DNA of 64,000 nucleotides from Anaerolineae bacterium (GCA_023382675.1 JAHDWN010000006.1:124001-188000), one strand, 5' to 3'. Shown: positions 35,312-45,143, counted from the first letter of the stretch. Made by a program: numbers and translations. The notes: generated by a model not told the origin, from the sequence alone.

Positions 35312-35335
35312 GCCAATAGCTGACCGCCGAAAGCC
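35312..35335 (-). repeat. 24-base repeat (family D), copy 1
   Basis: On the minus strand this reads as the same 24-base word seen at 49251-49274 and 61142-61165, with about two differences. It contains CGGCGGTCAGCTATTGGC. Confidence 0.6.
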
Positions 35336-35370
35336 AACCCCCAACCGCCAATACCCAACAGCCACCGATC

Positions 35371-35379
35371 TGCTATACT
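35371..35379 (+). promoter_or_regulatory. Extended -10 promoter of typA
   Basis: TGC followed by TATACT at 35374-35379, the extended -10 form; no clear -35 hexamer. It lies 43 bases before the typA start. Confidence 0.45.
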
Positions 35380-35422
35380 GCTGTACGGCACACACACACA
35401 TACCAACGGTACCGGCACACCT

Positions 35423-37225
35423 ATGGATCGTCAGCACATCCGCAACTTCTCGATTATCGCCCACATCGACCACGGCAAGAGCACCCTCGCCGACCGGCTG
35501 CTCCAACTCACCCACACGGTCGATGAGCGCAATATGCACGAACAGCTCCTCGACGACATGGAACTTGAGCGCGAGCGCGGTGTCACCATCAAAGCCTCCG
35601 CCGTGCGCATGAACTACACCGCCAACAGCGGCGATACCTACGAGATCAACCTGATCGACACACCTGGCCACGTCGATTTCACCTACGAAGTCAGCCGCGC
35701 GCTGCAATCGTGCGAGGGCGCGGTGCTCGTGGTCGATGCCAGCCAGGGCATCGAGGCGCAAACGCTCGCCAACGTCTATCTCGCGCTGGAACAAGACCTG
35801 GAGATTATCCCGGTCATCAACAAGATCGACCTCCCCGCTGCCCGCCCGGATGTCATCGCCGAAGAAATCCGCGACCTGCTCGGCATCCCGGAAGAGGACA
35901 TCCTGCGCATCTCCGCCAAAAGCGGCATCGGCGTCCAGGACGTGCTCGAAGCGGTCATCCAGCGCGTGCCACCGCCCAAGGGCGATCACGAAGCGCCGCT
36001 GCGGGCGCTCGTCTTCGATTCGCACTACGACTCCTATAAAGGCGTCGTCGCCTACGTCCGCGTCTTCGATGGTGTGCTCGATAAGCGCGCCCAACTCAAG
36101 CTGATGTCCACCGACGCGCGCTTTGAGCCGGTCGAGGTCGGCGTCTTCACCCCGGCCATGCGCCCGATTGACGTGCTGGAAGCGGGCGAGGTCGGCTACG
36201 TGGCGACCGGCTTCAAGACCGTGCGCGAGTGCCGCGTCGGCGATACGCTCACCACGCATCACAATGGCGCAGAAGCACCGCTGCCCGGCTATGCTCCGGC
36301 CAAACCGATGGTCTTTGCCGGTTTCTACCCGACCGATAATGACGATTACGGCGAACTCCGCGACGCGCTCGAAAAGCTCCAGCTTAACGATGCCTCGCTC
36401 GTCTACGAGCCGGAAACGTCACAGGCGCTCAACTTCGGCTTCCGCGTCGGCTTCCTCGGCTTGTTCCACATGGAGATCATCCAGGAGCGGCTCGAACGCG
36501 AGTACGAACTCGACATCCTCGCGACCGCGCCGAGCGTGGAATACCAGGTCATCCTGCGCAGCGGCGAGATGATCGCCATCGACAGCCCGGCCTTCTTGCC
36601 CGACGAGAGCACCATCGAGGAGATCCGCGAGCCGTGGATGAAGATCCAGGTCTACACACCGGAAGACTACATCGGCGCGCTCATGGATCTCGTCATGAAG
36701 AAGCGCGGCGAATACGTCACCATGGAGTATCTCGATAAGTCGCGCGTCGTGCTGCACTACAAGCTGCCGCTCTCGGAGCTGATCATCGATTTTTACGACA
36801 AGCTCAAGAGCACGACCAAAGGCTACGCCAGCCTCGACTACCAGTTCGACGATTACCGTGCGGGCGATCTCGTCAAGCTCGACATCCTCGTCAACGGCGA
36901 GCCGGTCGATGCCCTCGCCATGATCATCCACCGCGAAGGCTCGTACTTCAAAGGCCAGCGGCTCGTCAGCAAGCTCAAGGAGCTGATCCCGCGCCAGCAG
37001 TTCACCGTGCCGATCCAGGCCGCCATCGGCAAGAAGATCATCTCGCGTGCGGATGTCAAAGCCGTGCGTAAAGACGTGCTCGCCAAATGCTATGGCGGCG
37101 ATGTCACCCGCAAGCGCAAGCTGCTCGAAAAGCAGAAAAAAGGCAAGAAGCGCATGAAGATGGTCGGCGCGGTCGAAGTGCCGCAGGAAGCCTTCATGGC
37201 GCTCCTCAGCCTGGACGAGGAATGA
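35423..37225 (+). CDS. typA: Ribosome-associated GTPase TypA/BipA
   Basis: 600 residues, full length. GTPase motifs: AHIDHGKST at about residues 11-19, the switch region with [18 protein letters not shown] near 78, NKIDLP near 133 and SAKSG near 168. The EF-G-like domains II, III and V and the TypA-specific C-terminal domain with [19 protein letters not shown] follow. It assists ribosome assembly and stress adaptation. The start at 35423 lacks a strong ribosome site. Gene order gives no further clue. Confidence 0.96.
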   Translation: MDRQHIRNFSIIAHIDHGKSTLADRLLQLTHTVDERNMHEQLLDDMELERERGVTIKASAVRMNYTANSGDTYEINLIDTPGHVDFTYEVSRALQSCEGAVLVVDASQGIEAQTLANVYLALEQDLEIIPVINKIDLPAARPDVIAEEIRDLLGIPEEDILRISAKSGIGVQDVLEAVIQRVPPPKGDHEAPLRALVFDSHYDSYKGVVAYVRVFDGVLDKRAQLKLMSTDARFEPVEVGVFTPAMRPIDVLEAGEVGYVATGFKTVRECRVGDTLTTHHNGAEAPLPGYAPAKPMVFAGFYPTDNDDYGELRDALEKLQLNDASLVYEPETSQALNFGFRVGFLGLFHMEIIQERLEREYELDILATAPSVEYQVILRSGEMIAIDSPAFLPDESTIEEIREPWMKIQVYTPEDYIGALMDLVMKKRGEYVTMEYLDKSRVVLHYKLPLSELIIDFYDKLKSTTKGYASLDYQFDDYRAGDLVKLDILVNGEPVDALAMIIHREGSYFKGQRLVSKLKELIPRQQFTVPIQAAIGKKIISRADVKAVRKDVLAKCYGGDVTRKRKLLEKQKKGKKRMKMVGAVEVPQEAFMALLSLDEE

Positions 37226-37259
37226 CGAATGATGGTATCTACCCCATTCGCCTGAATCC

Positions 37260-39656
37260 TCAGTCCAAGAGCCGAATCTGACAGAGATAGGCGCGATGCG
37301 GAACTGAACCACTGATCGGGTCGATGGCGCCGATGCCGATGAGCAAGTTGAAGTTGGCGCCATCCGGGCCGAACGGATCGTAACCGGGAGCGCCAATCTC
37401 AGGTGCAGCCTGCCACCAGCCATGCTGACCACAGACGACATTCGGCTTCAGCGTATCGTTCAGCACAGCCCGTGCCCGGACGCGGCCTTCAGGCGACTCA
37501 ATGTACACCCAGTCGCCCGGACGGATGCCCCGCTCGGCTGCAGCCATCGGATGCAGTTCAACCTCCGGGTCGCGGGCCTTTCGTCGCAGGCTGGGCAGGG
37601 CACGATGCTGGGTTTCACAAAACAAGCCATTCTTGGCACAGGTCAGGATCAACGGGTAGCGCTCGGCCAAATCGGGTCGCGATATTGGCCCTACCAGCGG
37701 CTCCGCAAATTCAGGCAGCGGTGGGTAGCCGTGTTCCAACATCGTCTCTGAGTACAGTTCGATCTTGTGGGTCGGTGTGTTGAAGCCTCGGGGTCGACCG
37801 TCGACCTGTTCAGCAAACTTGCGATAGCGCGTTGGAGGGGCGGCATGTATACCGCCCGGCTGCTCGCGTAGCGCGGTCAGGGCTATGCCAGACGGGCCAA
37901 GTTGGTAGCGATATGCCGCTTCAATGTCGCCCTCCCAGAAGTGAGCGCCAAGCCCAAGCCGCTGCGCCAGGTTGAAGACGATCTGGGTATCGGAGCGCAC
38001 CTCGCCCTGAGGTTCAGCCATGCGCTGGCGCAGTTGGACGAGGGATTGCGCGTCGGCACTTATCTCGAATCCAATCTTGAGGGCTTCGCGCTCGAAGGCA
38101 CTCGCGACTGGCAGGACGACGTCGGCCAATTCGGCCGTTGGATTCATAAAGAGGTCGGCGTGAACGTAGAAGTCGAGCGCTGCCAGGGCCTCGCGTCCCC
38201 GTTGCACGTCGGCGTGTGCGAGCAGCAGGTTGGCGCCGAAACCCACCAGCCCGCGTACCGGGTACGGCTTCTGCTCCAGAATGCCTCGGTAAAGATCGTC
38301 CGAGGTCACATGCCCCCAACGTGAAGGGCCAAGCGGACGCTCCGACAGTCCAAGGGTCTTCGCGCGCTGCGCCGCCGCCATCAATTCCATCCCGGTGACG
38401 TTGGCCGTGGGCACAGCGGCGAAGAGGACGTTGCCGCCGAGGCTGTCGAAGCTGCCGGTCAGCGCATAGAGCTGGGCAATAGCCCGCGCGATTTGGGTGG
38501 AGTTCGTCTGCATCTCGACGCCGCTCCAGGCATAGTAAGCCATCGGTCGTGCCTCCCACAGCATCTGGGCTGTAGCTTCGACCTGGTTTCGGTCAACGCC
38601 GGAAATCGCTTCCACCTCCTCCGGTGGATAACGACGGCAGAGGTCCGCGGTGAGCTGGAATGCCGGATGGCAAACGACCTGGCCCGTCAGCAGCTCAATC
38701 TGGTATTGGCCGAAAAGAGCCACATCGGATTGTTCACCTTCATAGGTGCCTGTGGTGGGATCATAAATGATCGGACGTCCGAGTGCCTCGTTCCAGGCGA
38801 CGTACTTCTGGGCACTGCCCTCCACAGCCAGATCGCGCTGAGTGAGTAGGCGTCCATTGTCCGAACGCACAAGCAGCGGACCGTTCGTCCACTCACGCAC
38901 AAATTCGCGATCATACCAGCCGCGCGCAATCATGACGTTGGCAATCCCCAGCGCGAGCGCCGCGTCGGTGCCTGGCCGAACCTGAAGCCATAGGTCCGCC
39001 TTCTTGGCAATACCTGTCCGGCGTGGGTCGACCACAATCAAACGCGCCCCGCGTTTGACCGCCTCGACGGTGGCTGTCGCGTGGGCCAGCCGAGCCACAT
39101 TTGGGTTGTAGCCCCAGAACAAAATACAGCCAGCGTTCTCCAGATCGGGCAGGTAAGCTCCGGGTACCGGCGCGCCGAAGGTGTATTGGGTGGCCTGATA
39201 CCGTCCCCACCCGCACAACTCCATCGAGTAACACAAGTTCGGACTCCCGAATGCATTCATCAGGCGCTGAATCCAGACGACAGAGTCGTCTGAGGCCGAT
39301 GTCGAGGGGGAAACCGCGCTGAAGACGACGCTCTCCGGGCCATGGGTTTCGGCGATGCTGCGCAGGTTGGCTGCCACCAGGTCCAGCGCTTCATCCCAAG
39401 TGATCCGCTGCCAGCCTGGATCGGGATCGCCCTTCGGTCGCGTCCGTTTCAAAGGATAGTGCAAGTGGTCTGCATGGTAGACGAGTTCTGGTGCCGCGCG
39501 CCCTTTGGCGCAAAGCGCTTTGCCGGTCGGGTGCGACGGATCAGGTTCGAGCGCAACAAAACGACCATCCTCAATCACGGCAATCGCACCACAGCGCGAG
39601 ACACACAAAGCGCAGTAGCCCGGAAGCCGTTGGCTAGACTGCTCATCTGCTAACAT
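37260..39656 (-). CDS. Molybdopterin oxidoreductase, DMSO-reductase superfamily (catalytic subunit)
   Basis: 798 residues. The N terminus has a [4Fe-4S] motif: Cys15-x2-Cys18-x3-Cys22 and a fourth Cys in GKALCAKG. The likely Mo or W ligand is the Cys in SMELCGWGRY near residue 147. Cofactor-binding blocks include GYNPNVARL, VVDPRRTGIAKKADLWLQVRPGTDAALALG and the C-terminal dinucleotide-binding domain (PGDWVYIESPEGRVRARA). Candidates are thiosulfate, polysulfide, formate or arsenic-type enzymes; the substrate cannot be read. The ATG at 39656 has TTGGAG seven bases upstream. No Fe-S or membrane subunit is next to it. Confidence 0.88.
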   Translation of the reverse strand: MLADEQSSQRLPGYCALCVSRCGAIAVIEDGRFVALEPDPSHPTGKALCAKGRAAPELVYHADHLHYPLKRTRPKGDPDPGWQRITWDEALDLVAANLRSIAETHGPESVVFSAVSPSTSASDDSVVWIQRLMNAFGSPNLCYSMELCGWGRYQATQYTFGAPVPGAYLPDLENAGCILFWGYNPNVARLAHATATVEAVKRGARLIVVDPRRTGIAKKADLWLQVRPGTDAALALGIANVMIARGWYDREFVREWTNGPLLVRSDNGRLLTQRDLAVEGSAQKYVAWNEALGRPIIYDPTTGTYEGEQSDVALFGQYQIELLTGQVVCHPAFQLTADLCRRYPPEEVEAISGVDRNQVEATAQMLWEARPMAYYAWSGVEMQTNSTQIARAIAQLYALTGSFDSLGGNVLFAAVPTANVTGMELMAAAQRAKTLGLSERPLGPSRWGHVTSDDLYRGILEQKPYPVRGLVGFGANLLLAHADVQRGREALAALDFYVHADLFMNPTAELADVVLPVASAFEREALKIGFEISADAQSLVQLRQRMAEPQGEVRSDTQIVFNLAQRLGLGAHFWEGDIEAAYRYQLGPSGIALTALREQPGGIHAAPPTRYRKFAEQVDGRPRGFNTPTHKIELYSETMLEHGYPPLPEFAEPLVGPISRPDLAERYPLILTCAKNGLFCETQHRALPSLRRKARDPEVELHPMAAAERGIRPGDWVYIESPEGRVRARAVLNDTLKPNVVCGQHGWWQAAPEIGAPGYDPFGPDGANFNLLIGIGAIDPISGSVPHRAYLCQIRLLD

Positions 39657-39696
39657 CTGGATACTCCAATGCCTTTTTCGCATCACCATCACCCAG

Positions 39697-39712
39697 AGAG
39701 ATTATAATCTCT
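39697..39712. promoter_or_regulatory. Palindromic operator/-10 of the molybdopterin oxidoreductase
   Basis: A perfect 16-base palindrome, AGAGATTATAATCTCT, with TATAAT in its centre, 41 bases before the start. A bound dimer would cover the -10. A looser dyad TTGTG...CACAA lies upstream at 39736-39760. Confidence 0.55.
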
Positions 39713-39901
39713 TCAAGTAAGATTTGTGCTAGTAGTTGTGAGAAGACAGATTTCACACAATGCCTGCCATTTTCACATAGACAATTCTTCATCGAGCGCC
39801 TTCGTCTCGCATGCCTCATCACCTTTGTATGTACCGTGAAAGGTGATCTGTGTACGATGTACCGCAGACCGAGCACTCTTTCTTGAAGGGGGAGAGACAC
39901 C

Positions 39902-40330
39902 ATGACCGAGGCTTTCATATTCACCGTGACCGACGACGCGCCGCTCAGTGACCGCGATGCCATCCGCCAGGGCATCGACGACTACAACAAGCAGTTCGTC
40001 GGCCACGAACATTACCAGCCGCTCTATATCCTCATGCGCGACGACAAAGGCGAGATCGTCGGTGGCCTGGTCGGCGCGACCTACTGGGCGTGGCTCTACG
40101 TGCGCTTTCTCTGGATCAGCGATGCGCTGCGCGGCCAGGGGCACGGCTCGCGCATCATGCAGTTGGCCGAGGAAGAAGCCAAGCGCCGCGGCTGCACAGA
40201 CGTCCATCTGGACATCTATGATTTTGAGTCGCTCAGCTTTTACCGCAAGTTGGGGTACGGTGTCTGGGGGCGTCTTGACGGCATCCCCGAAGGCTACATG
40301 CGTTACTTTCTGAAGAAGAACCTCACCTGA
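39902..40330 (+). CDS. GNAT N-acetyltransferase (paralogue 1)
   Basis: 142 residues with the GNAT core: VGGLVGATYWAWLYVRFLWISDALRGQGHGSRIMQLAEEEAKRRG, where RGQGHGS is the acetyl-CoA pyrophosphate loop near residue 79. It ends in FYRKLGYGVWGRLDGIPEGYMRYFLKKNL. The substrate is unknown. A close relative lies at 43520-43978; both share LKK-type ends. GGGGAGA precedes the ATG. Confidence 0.9.
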   Translation: MTEAFIFTVTDDAPLSDRDAIRQGIDDYNKQFVGHEHYQPLYILMRDDKGEIVGGLVGATYWAWLYVRFLWISDALRGQGHGSRIMQLAEEEAKRRGCTDVHLDIYDFESLSFYRKLGYGVWGRLDGIPEGYMRYFLKKNLT

Positions 40331-40352
40331 TACGCGAGACTCGCGGGACGGC

Positions 40353-41540
40353 TTACGGTTGGCGTTGTCCCGGCGCAGCACGCGCAGCCAACGCCACAGC
40401 GATCATCTGCCGGTGGCCTTCGACGTAGCTCGCTTCAGAGAAAAATTCTTGTGCGAATGCGCGTGCGCGCGCACCCATCGCTTCGATATTGGGATCGCGC
40501 AGCACCGCCTCCAGCGCAGCACATAACGCTTGCGCATCGCCCGCAGGCACCAGATAGCCGTTCTCACCCTCACGGATCACTTCGGGCGTGCCGCTCACCC
40601 GGGTGCCGATGACGGGCGTGCCGCACATCATCGCTTCGACCAGCACGCGCGCCAACCCTTCCGAGTAGGACGGCAGCACGAGCACCCGCGCTCGCCCCAT
40701 ATAGCGCGCCAACTCGTCACGCGAGACTTCGCCGGCGAACACAACACGATCGCGCAGCCCCAGCCGTTCGACTTGCGCCCGGAGCTGCTGCGCATATTCC
40801 ACATTGTCCGGTTTGCCGACGAGATACAGCCGAGCCTGCTCGGACACGTGCGCAGCACAGGCAAACGCATCGATCAAGACATCGACCGCCTTGCGCGGGA
40901 TCAGCACCCCGGCGTAAACCACATCCTGCGTCTGGCTCAAGGGGCACGTGCGCGGCGTTTCCTGGAAAGTCTGGCTGTCGACCCAGGCCATGAATTGAAA
41001 CAACGTTGTTTCGGGAGCCAGGGTTTCGATCTGTTCCCTGGCCGTATTCGACACCGCTCGCAGCACGTCGGCATGGCGCAGCGCATAGGCCGCGCTCGCT
41101 GCCATCAGCCGTTTGTAGAGCGATGTCGAGACGACTCGGCGCTGCTGAAACAGCGAGACAACAAAATCGCCATGATTTTCGACCACCAGCGCCAGGCGCA
41201 GGCCGAAGAAGCGCACAAGCTGCTTGACGAACGCGCCGATCGCGCCTTCGTATGGGCTTTGCGCGATGACGACGCGCACGCGATGGCGCCAGACGATCCA
41301 CAAGAGAACCATTGGCGCGAACGCGAACATGGTGAGATGACGCAGGAGCGCCAACGGGAACTCCGGCAGCAGATAGAAATGCGCGCTCTGTGTGAAACGG
41401 CGTGGACGCAGTCCGGTGGCGAAGCCGATCACCCAGAGATCGGCCAGAGGAGCCAATGCCGTCCATTTGCGAGCCTGATCGCCGCTCAATGGCTGGGCAT
41501 AGCGTGTACCGCCCAGCCAACAGACGCGCGTCCGCTCCAC
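40353..41540 (-). CDS. Family 4 glycosyltransferase
   Basis: About 395 residues of GT-B fold. The C-terminal half has VVYAGVLIPRKAVDVLIDAF, LYLVGKPDN, VVFAGEVSRDELARYM and the E-x7-E motif SEGLARVLVEAMMCGTPVIGTRVSGTPEVI. It moves a sugar from an activated donor onto a lipid-linked or surface glycan. The start is a GTG at 41540 or a TTG at 41543, both behind AAGGAGG. The gene stands alone between two plus-strand genes. Confidence 0.9.
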   Translation of the reverse strand: MERTRVCWLGGTRYAQPLSGDQARKWTALAPLADLWVIGFATGLRPRRFTQSAHFYLLPEFPLALLRHLTMFAFAPMVLLWIVWRHRVRVVIAQSPYEGAIGAFVKQLVRFFGLRLALVVENHGDFVVSLFQQRRVVSTSLYKRLMAASAAYALRHADVLRAVSNTAREQIETLAPETTLFQFMAWVDSQTFQETPRTCPLSQTQDVVYAGVLIPRKAVDVLIDAFACAAHVSEQARLYLVGKPDNVEYAQQLRAQVERLGLRDRVVFAGEVSRDELARYMGRARVLVLPSYSEGLARVLVEAMMCGTPVIGTRVSGTPEVIREGENGYLVPAGDAQALCAALEAVLRDPNIEAMGARARAFAQEFFSEASYVEGHRQMIAVALAARAAPGQRQP

Positions 41541-41800
41541 CAACTTCGGCCTCCTTCGCCTGGCGCACCAACCGGCTACAGCGTAACAGAGTGAGGATCA
41601 AAACTCAATGTCGCGCATTCACGTAGGTATGGTTCTGACTTTTGGCAGCGCAAATGATGAGCGAACCCGGCACTTGGACAGACGCCGGAACTTGAGGTGC
41701 AGCCAATGCTGATCTTAAGATGCACGCAGTTCAAAATCGCCATATAATTTCAATGTAATCTGCGTGTTCATCAATGCATGAAAATAATGTAGGAGGACTA

Positions 41801-43429
41801 ATGTTCTTGAGAGCACGTTTGCCACGCCCTATCAGCCTGGTCGTGGCACTCATCCTGGTGGGCGTTCTGTTATCGGGCAGCCTTGTCTCCGCCCAACGTC
41901 TCGACCCGGAAGTGATGGATCTCTTAAGCCAGAGTGTCGTTCAGATTGTCACATTGTCAGGTGGCGAGCCGGTCAGCACCGGTTCGGGCACCATCGTTGA
42001 TCGTACCGGTGTCATCTTCACCAACCGCCACGTGGTGGAAGGCGGCGACGACTACGCCATCATGCTCCTGGAAGATGTCAACGAGCAGCCGGTGCTGCGT
42101 TATTATGCGACCGTCACGTCGGCGTTCAATGAAGCCGATTTCGCCATCCTGCAAATCAACCGCAATGAAAACCGCAGCGTCATCCTGCCCGGCTCGCTCG
42201 ATCTCCCCTTCATCGACCCACTCTCAGCCGCTGAACAGCTCGACATTTCGCGCGGCGACACCGTCTGGATTCTCGGCTATCCAGGCATCGGCGGCGGCTA
42301 CCTCGCGCTGACCAGCGGCACAATTGCGACCGTCGAAAACGGCGAGATCGGCGGCGAGCGTATGCCTGTCAACCTGACGACCGACGCCGAGATTGCGCCC
42401 GGTAACAGCGGCGGCCTGGCCGTGAACTCCGAGGGCACGCCCGTTGGTATTCCGACGCGCGTCTTCGGCGAAGAACGCACCGGTGGCCGTCTCGGCGGCA
42501 TCCTGCCCTTTGGCGCGCTCCTGGCCCTGATCCAATCCGGCGCAGCGACGACCGGCAATCTCGGCCAGCCCCAGGCGCAGACCGGCGGTGAAACGCAGCC
42601 TCCGCAGCAGCAACAGCAGCAACCCCCGCAAACCACCACCCTTGCGCCGCCTCTCAACATCACTTGCGACAGCGGCGAAGCCATCACCAATGGCGTCAGC
42701 GTCACGGTCGTCAGTATGCGCAGCGGCTTCTCCTACACGGCAACCGTCCTCGGCCTCGGCGATTTCGATCCCGTGCTCGCCGTCGCTAATCCGGATCGCT
42801 CCAGCGGCCTGTGCCAGGATGACAGCGGTGTTTCGACCAATTTCGGTGTCAATCTGCCCGGCCTCGGTGTCGTTCGCGCCAATAGCACCACGCCGCAGAT
42901 CGATTTCTCGCAGAGCGGCTCCAACATGGGCGACATCGATCTGATCGTCGGCGGTTACGACGGCATGAGCGGCGAGTTCCTGCTCATCCTCGAAGGCATG
43001 GCCGTCACCCAGGCAGACAACGCTGGCGACCCCTTCTCCGTGATGCTGAACTCAAGCCTGGTGAATTCCGGCGTACCGCTGTCCGTTTACATGATCGGCG
43101 CGGAATCGTCGCTCGACCCGCTCATGCGCATCATCGACGCCGATTTCAATCCCGTTACCGATGCCGATGGGGTGGAAATCCAGTGTGATGACGCTGGCGA
43201 TGCCGAACTCTGCTGGGATCAGGGCGACCGGCTGGCAGGCTCGCAGATGGCAATTCGCAATGGCAACTTCACTGCCGACGAATACGACGCCATGATCCGC
43301 GTCAATCCGCAGGCCGCCGTTGACGCTGGCTTTACGTACATCAACTACCTGATGACCAGCTACCAGCGCGAAACCCTGGGCCGCTACAGCATCGTCTTCC
43401 ACATAGGCGTTGCCCCGGCTGGCGGCTAA
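41801..43429 (+). CDS. Secreted trypsin-like serine protease (second copy)
   Basis: 542 residues from the ATG at 41801 with AGGAGG five bases upstream. A signal peptide ends near SLVSAQ. The catalytic triad is complete: TNRHVVEGG (His), NEADFAILQI (Asp) and APGNSGGLAVN (Ser). A Gln/Pro/Thr linker (about residues 260-285) leads to a beta-rich C-terminal region. It lacks the carboxypeptidase-regulatory-like domain of the 21253 protein. A TATAAT at 41743-41748 may be its -10, and a strong terminator follows. Confidence 0.88.
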   Translation: MFLRARLPRPISLVVALILVGVLLSGSLVSAQRLDPEVMDLLSQSVVQIVTLSGGEPVSTGSGTIVDRTGVIFTNRHVVEGGDDYAIMLLEDVNEQPVLRYYATVTSAFNEADFAILQINRNENRSVILPGSLDLPFIDPLSAAEQLDISRGDTVWILGYPGIGGGYLALTSGTIATVENGEIGGERMPVNLTTDAEIAPGNSGGLAVNSEGTPVGIPTRVFGEERTGGRLGGILPFGALLALIQSGAATTGNLGQPQAQTGGETQPPQQQQQQPPQTTTLAPPLNITCDSGEAITNGVSVTVVSMRSGFSYTATVLGLGDFDPVLAVANPDRSSGLCQDDSGVSTNFGVNLPGLGVVRANSTTPQIDFSQSGSNMGDIDLIVGGYDGMSGEFLLILEGMAVTQADNAGDPFSVMLNSSLVNSGVPLSVYMIGAESSLDPLMRIIDADFNPVTDADGVEIQCDDAGDAELCWDQGDRLAGSQMAIRNGNFTADEYDAMIRVNPQAAVDAGFTYINYLMTSYQRETLGRYSIVFHIGVAPAGG

Positions 43430-43470
43430 CTCCCCCATTTGCACGAGCGCCCGCGCTCAGGCACAATCGA

Positions 43471-43498
43471 AGGCGACTCGGCTGCGAGTCGCCTTTTT
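43471..43498 (+). terminator. Terminator of the secreted protease gene
   Basis: A perfect 10-bp stem (AGGCGACTCG at 43471-43480 with CGAGTCGCCT at 43485-43494) and a four-base loop followed by TTTT. Confidence 0.9.
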
Positions 43499-43519
43499 GA
43501 TTGCGAACGGCCACCTACC

Positions 43520-43978
43520 ATGCCCGATCTCACCCTATCCCTGACCAACACGCCCGAAGACAGCGACGTGCAGCAAGTGCAGGCCGGGCTGGCCGCCTAC
43601 AATGGACAGCATGCGGAACCTGACGGCTACGAACCGCTGTGCATTTTCCTGCGCGATCCTGCGGGCAAGCTTGTCGGCGGGTTGTTGGGCAACACCTATT
43701 GGGGCTGGCTGAACATCAGCATCTTGTGGCTGCGCGACGACGTGCGCCAGGGTGGCTATGGCAAGCGCATGGTGCAGCTGGCCGAGGCGGAGGCTGTCCG
43801 GCGCGGCTGCCAGGCTGCCCACGTCGATACACTCGACTTTCAAGCGCCGGATTTCTATCGCAAGCTCGGTTACACCGTCTGGGGACAGCTTGACGATCTA
43901 CCGCCGGGGCACACGCGCTATTTCCTCAAAAAGACACTGCCTGGGCCAGATGCGTCACCCGCTCACGGCGTCGATTGA
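43520..43978 (+). CDS. GNAT N-acetyltransferase (paralogue 2)
   Basis: 152 residues from the ATG at 43520, just after the terminator. GNAT core: VGGLLGNTYWGWLNISILWLRDDVRQGGYGKRMVQLAEAEAVRRG, with the acetyl-CoA loop RQGGYGK. It is similar along its whole length to the protein at 39902-40330, about 45-50% identical by eye. Its 3' end overlaps the convergent PRTase-like gene by 16 bases. The substrate is unknown. Confidence 0.85.
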   Translation: MPDLTLSLTNTPEDSDVQQVQAGLAAYNGQHAEPDGYEPLCIFLRDPAGKLVGGLLGNTYWGWLNISILWLRDDVRQGGYGKRMVQLAEAEAVRRGCQAAHVDTLDFQAPDFYRKLGYTVWGQLDDLPPGHTRYFLKKTLPGPDASPAHGVD

Positions 43979-44550
43979 AGGCCCAGCCAGGCACGTACGG
44001 CCGCCGCCTGCCCCACGGGAATTTTGCCCTGCGCAGCATAATTATCCACCGCTTGCGTGAGATGCACCAGTGCTGCCGTGTCGCCCGTCAGCGCCAACCC
44101 ACGCGCATCCAGCAGCGCCAGCACACCCGCCGTCTCCAGGCCGACACGCCGCGCGCCCTGCACCCATGGCAGCGCGAGCATATCACCATCCAGCACCGTC
44201 GTGACCAGCAGCGTCTTGTGGCCGATGTCATACGCGCCGACCAGATCATCCACCGGCGGCTGGCCGACGCCCCGGCTGTAGACGAGCGGGATACCCGTGC
44301 GCAGCGCCAACGCTACCCCGAATGGCAGCGCGGCCACGTCGCACAGCAGCCGGACGTAATCACCCGCGCGCAACCGCGCCTCCGCCGCATCGACACAGGC
44401 TGCCAGCACGTCGGGATACGAGGCCAGCAGCTCGAAGCGCGTCAGGAACGGACGCCGCCTGCCACCCCCGGCGTCGAAGTCGCCGAATTGCAGCAGCCCC
44501 GCCTCAGCGAACAGATCGAGCAGCGTATCCACCTGGGTTCGTTCAGGCAT
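43963..44550 (-). CDS. Orotate-phosphoribosyltransferase-like protein with altered PRPP motif
   Basis: 195 residues from the ATG at 44550. The layout follows PyrE: LLDLFAEAGLLQFGDFDAGGGRRRPFLTRFELLASYPDVL at the start, then LPFGVALALRTGIPLVYSR and DLVGAYDIGHKTLLVTTV. In active PyrE the PRPP loop after the hydrophobic strand reads like VEDVITTGG; here the place holds VTTVLDGD, so two acidic residues and the TTGG turn are lost or moved. It is probably non-catalytic or changed in specificity. The gene overlaps the upstream OMP-decarboxylase-like gene by 8 bases. Confidence 0.6.
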   Translation of the reverse strand: MPERTQVDTLLDLFAEAGLLQFGDFDAGGGRRRPFLTRFELLASYPDVLAACVDAAEARLRAGDYVRLLCDVAALPFGVALALRTGIPLVYSRGVGQPPVDDLVGAYDIGHKTLLVTTVLDGDMLALPWVQGARRVGLETAGVLALLDARGLALTGDTAALVHLTQAVDNYAAQGKIPVGQAAAVRAWLGLQSTP

Positions 44551-45142
44551 CGCCCATCTCCAGCAGCCGCGCCCGCGCCGCCTGAGCGAAATCCTCGCCC
44601 CGGCTCGCAGAGACGGCCTCATCACCGCCAAGCAGGATGTTGGCCTGCATAGCCTTCGCCACAACGGTGAGCCATGCGCGCTCACCAACAACCGTCAGCC
44701 GAGAGCCAGCCCACTCCGGCACGCCAACCACGAACACACCCGCCTCGTGCTGCGCCGCGTACACATCGACCAGCGCCGGATCGCTGACCGTCACCCCATC
44801 GACGGCAAAAGCGGTTTCTCCGCAGGCTGTGAGGTAGCCCGCCGACGCCAGCGGCCCGTGCAAGACGGTCAGCACGTCGCCACCCGCATTCGCGTAATGG
44901 ATCGTCCGCTCCAGCGCGACGACGCCTGGCGCGCCCAACGCCATGTACGCCGCCAGGTCGAAGACGTAAGCACAGGCAAGATCACGCGTCGCGCTGATGA
45001 TCGCCTTGCCGAAGGGTAAGAACGGATCGTCATAGCGCAGCATCGGCAGCGGCAGCGCGGCCAGCCGTGGGCTGAGCCAGAGGCCGCGCGCAGCTGCTTT
45101 CTGTTCCAGGATCGCCCGCAGCCGCGCCGAAAACACAGTCAT
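44543..45142 (-). CDS. OMP-decarboxylase-like (PyrF fold) protein lacking catalytic residues
   Basis: 199 residues. It resembles type 2 PyrF: DPFLPFGKAIISATRDLACAYVFDLAAYMALGAPGVVALERTI fits the segment around the first barrel strands, FAVDGVTVSD fits the DAVTV strand and EAGVFVVG the GVFVL strand. At the place of the catalytic DAKRGDIG block stands VLHGPLASAGYL, and the substrate Lys of the KPQ strand is absent. It is also shorter than true PyrF (about 270). Start ATG 45142; a GTG/ATG pair at 45160/45157 is possible. Confidence 0.55.
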   Translation of the reverse strand: MTVFSARLRAILEQKAAARGLWLSPRLAALPLPMLRYDDPFLPFGKAIISATRDLACAYVFDLAAYMALGAPGVVALERTIHYANAGGDVLTVLHGPLASAGYLTACGETAFAVDGVTVSDPALVDVYAAQHEAGVFVVGVPEWAGSRLTVVGERAWLTVVAKAMQANILLGGDEAVSASRGEDFAQAARARLLEMGDA

Positions 45143-45143
45143 G

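Larger units (their letters stand above)
35120..35370. other. Gene-free stretch made of short repeated words
   Basis: No coding frame with credible start or codon use was found. The stretch is built from words such as TTAGC, AAAGCC, GGCTAAAGG and CCGAAAGCC in loose repetition. Two of its blocks (35138-35171 and 35312-35335) have copies elsewhere in the window. The promoter of typA lies at its right end. Confidence 0.6.

Noticed and set aside
39736-39760. CRP-like site TGTGA...TCACA
   Set aside because: The gap is eleven bases instead of six, so it does not fit CRP geometry. It is noted only as a loose dyad.
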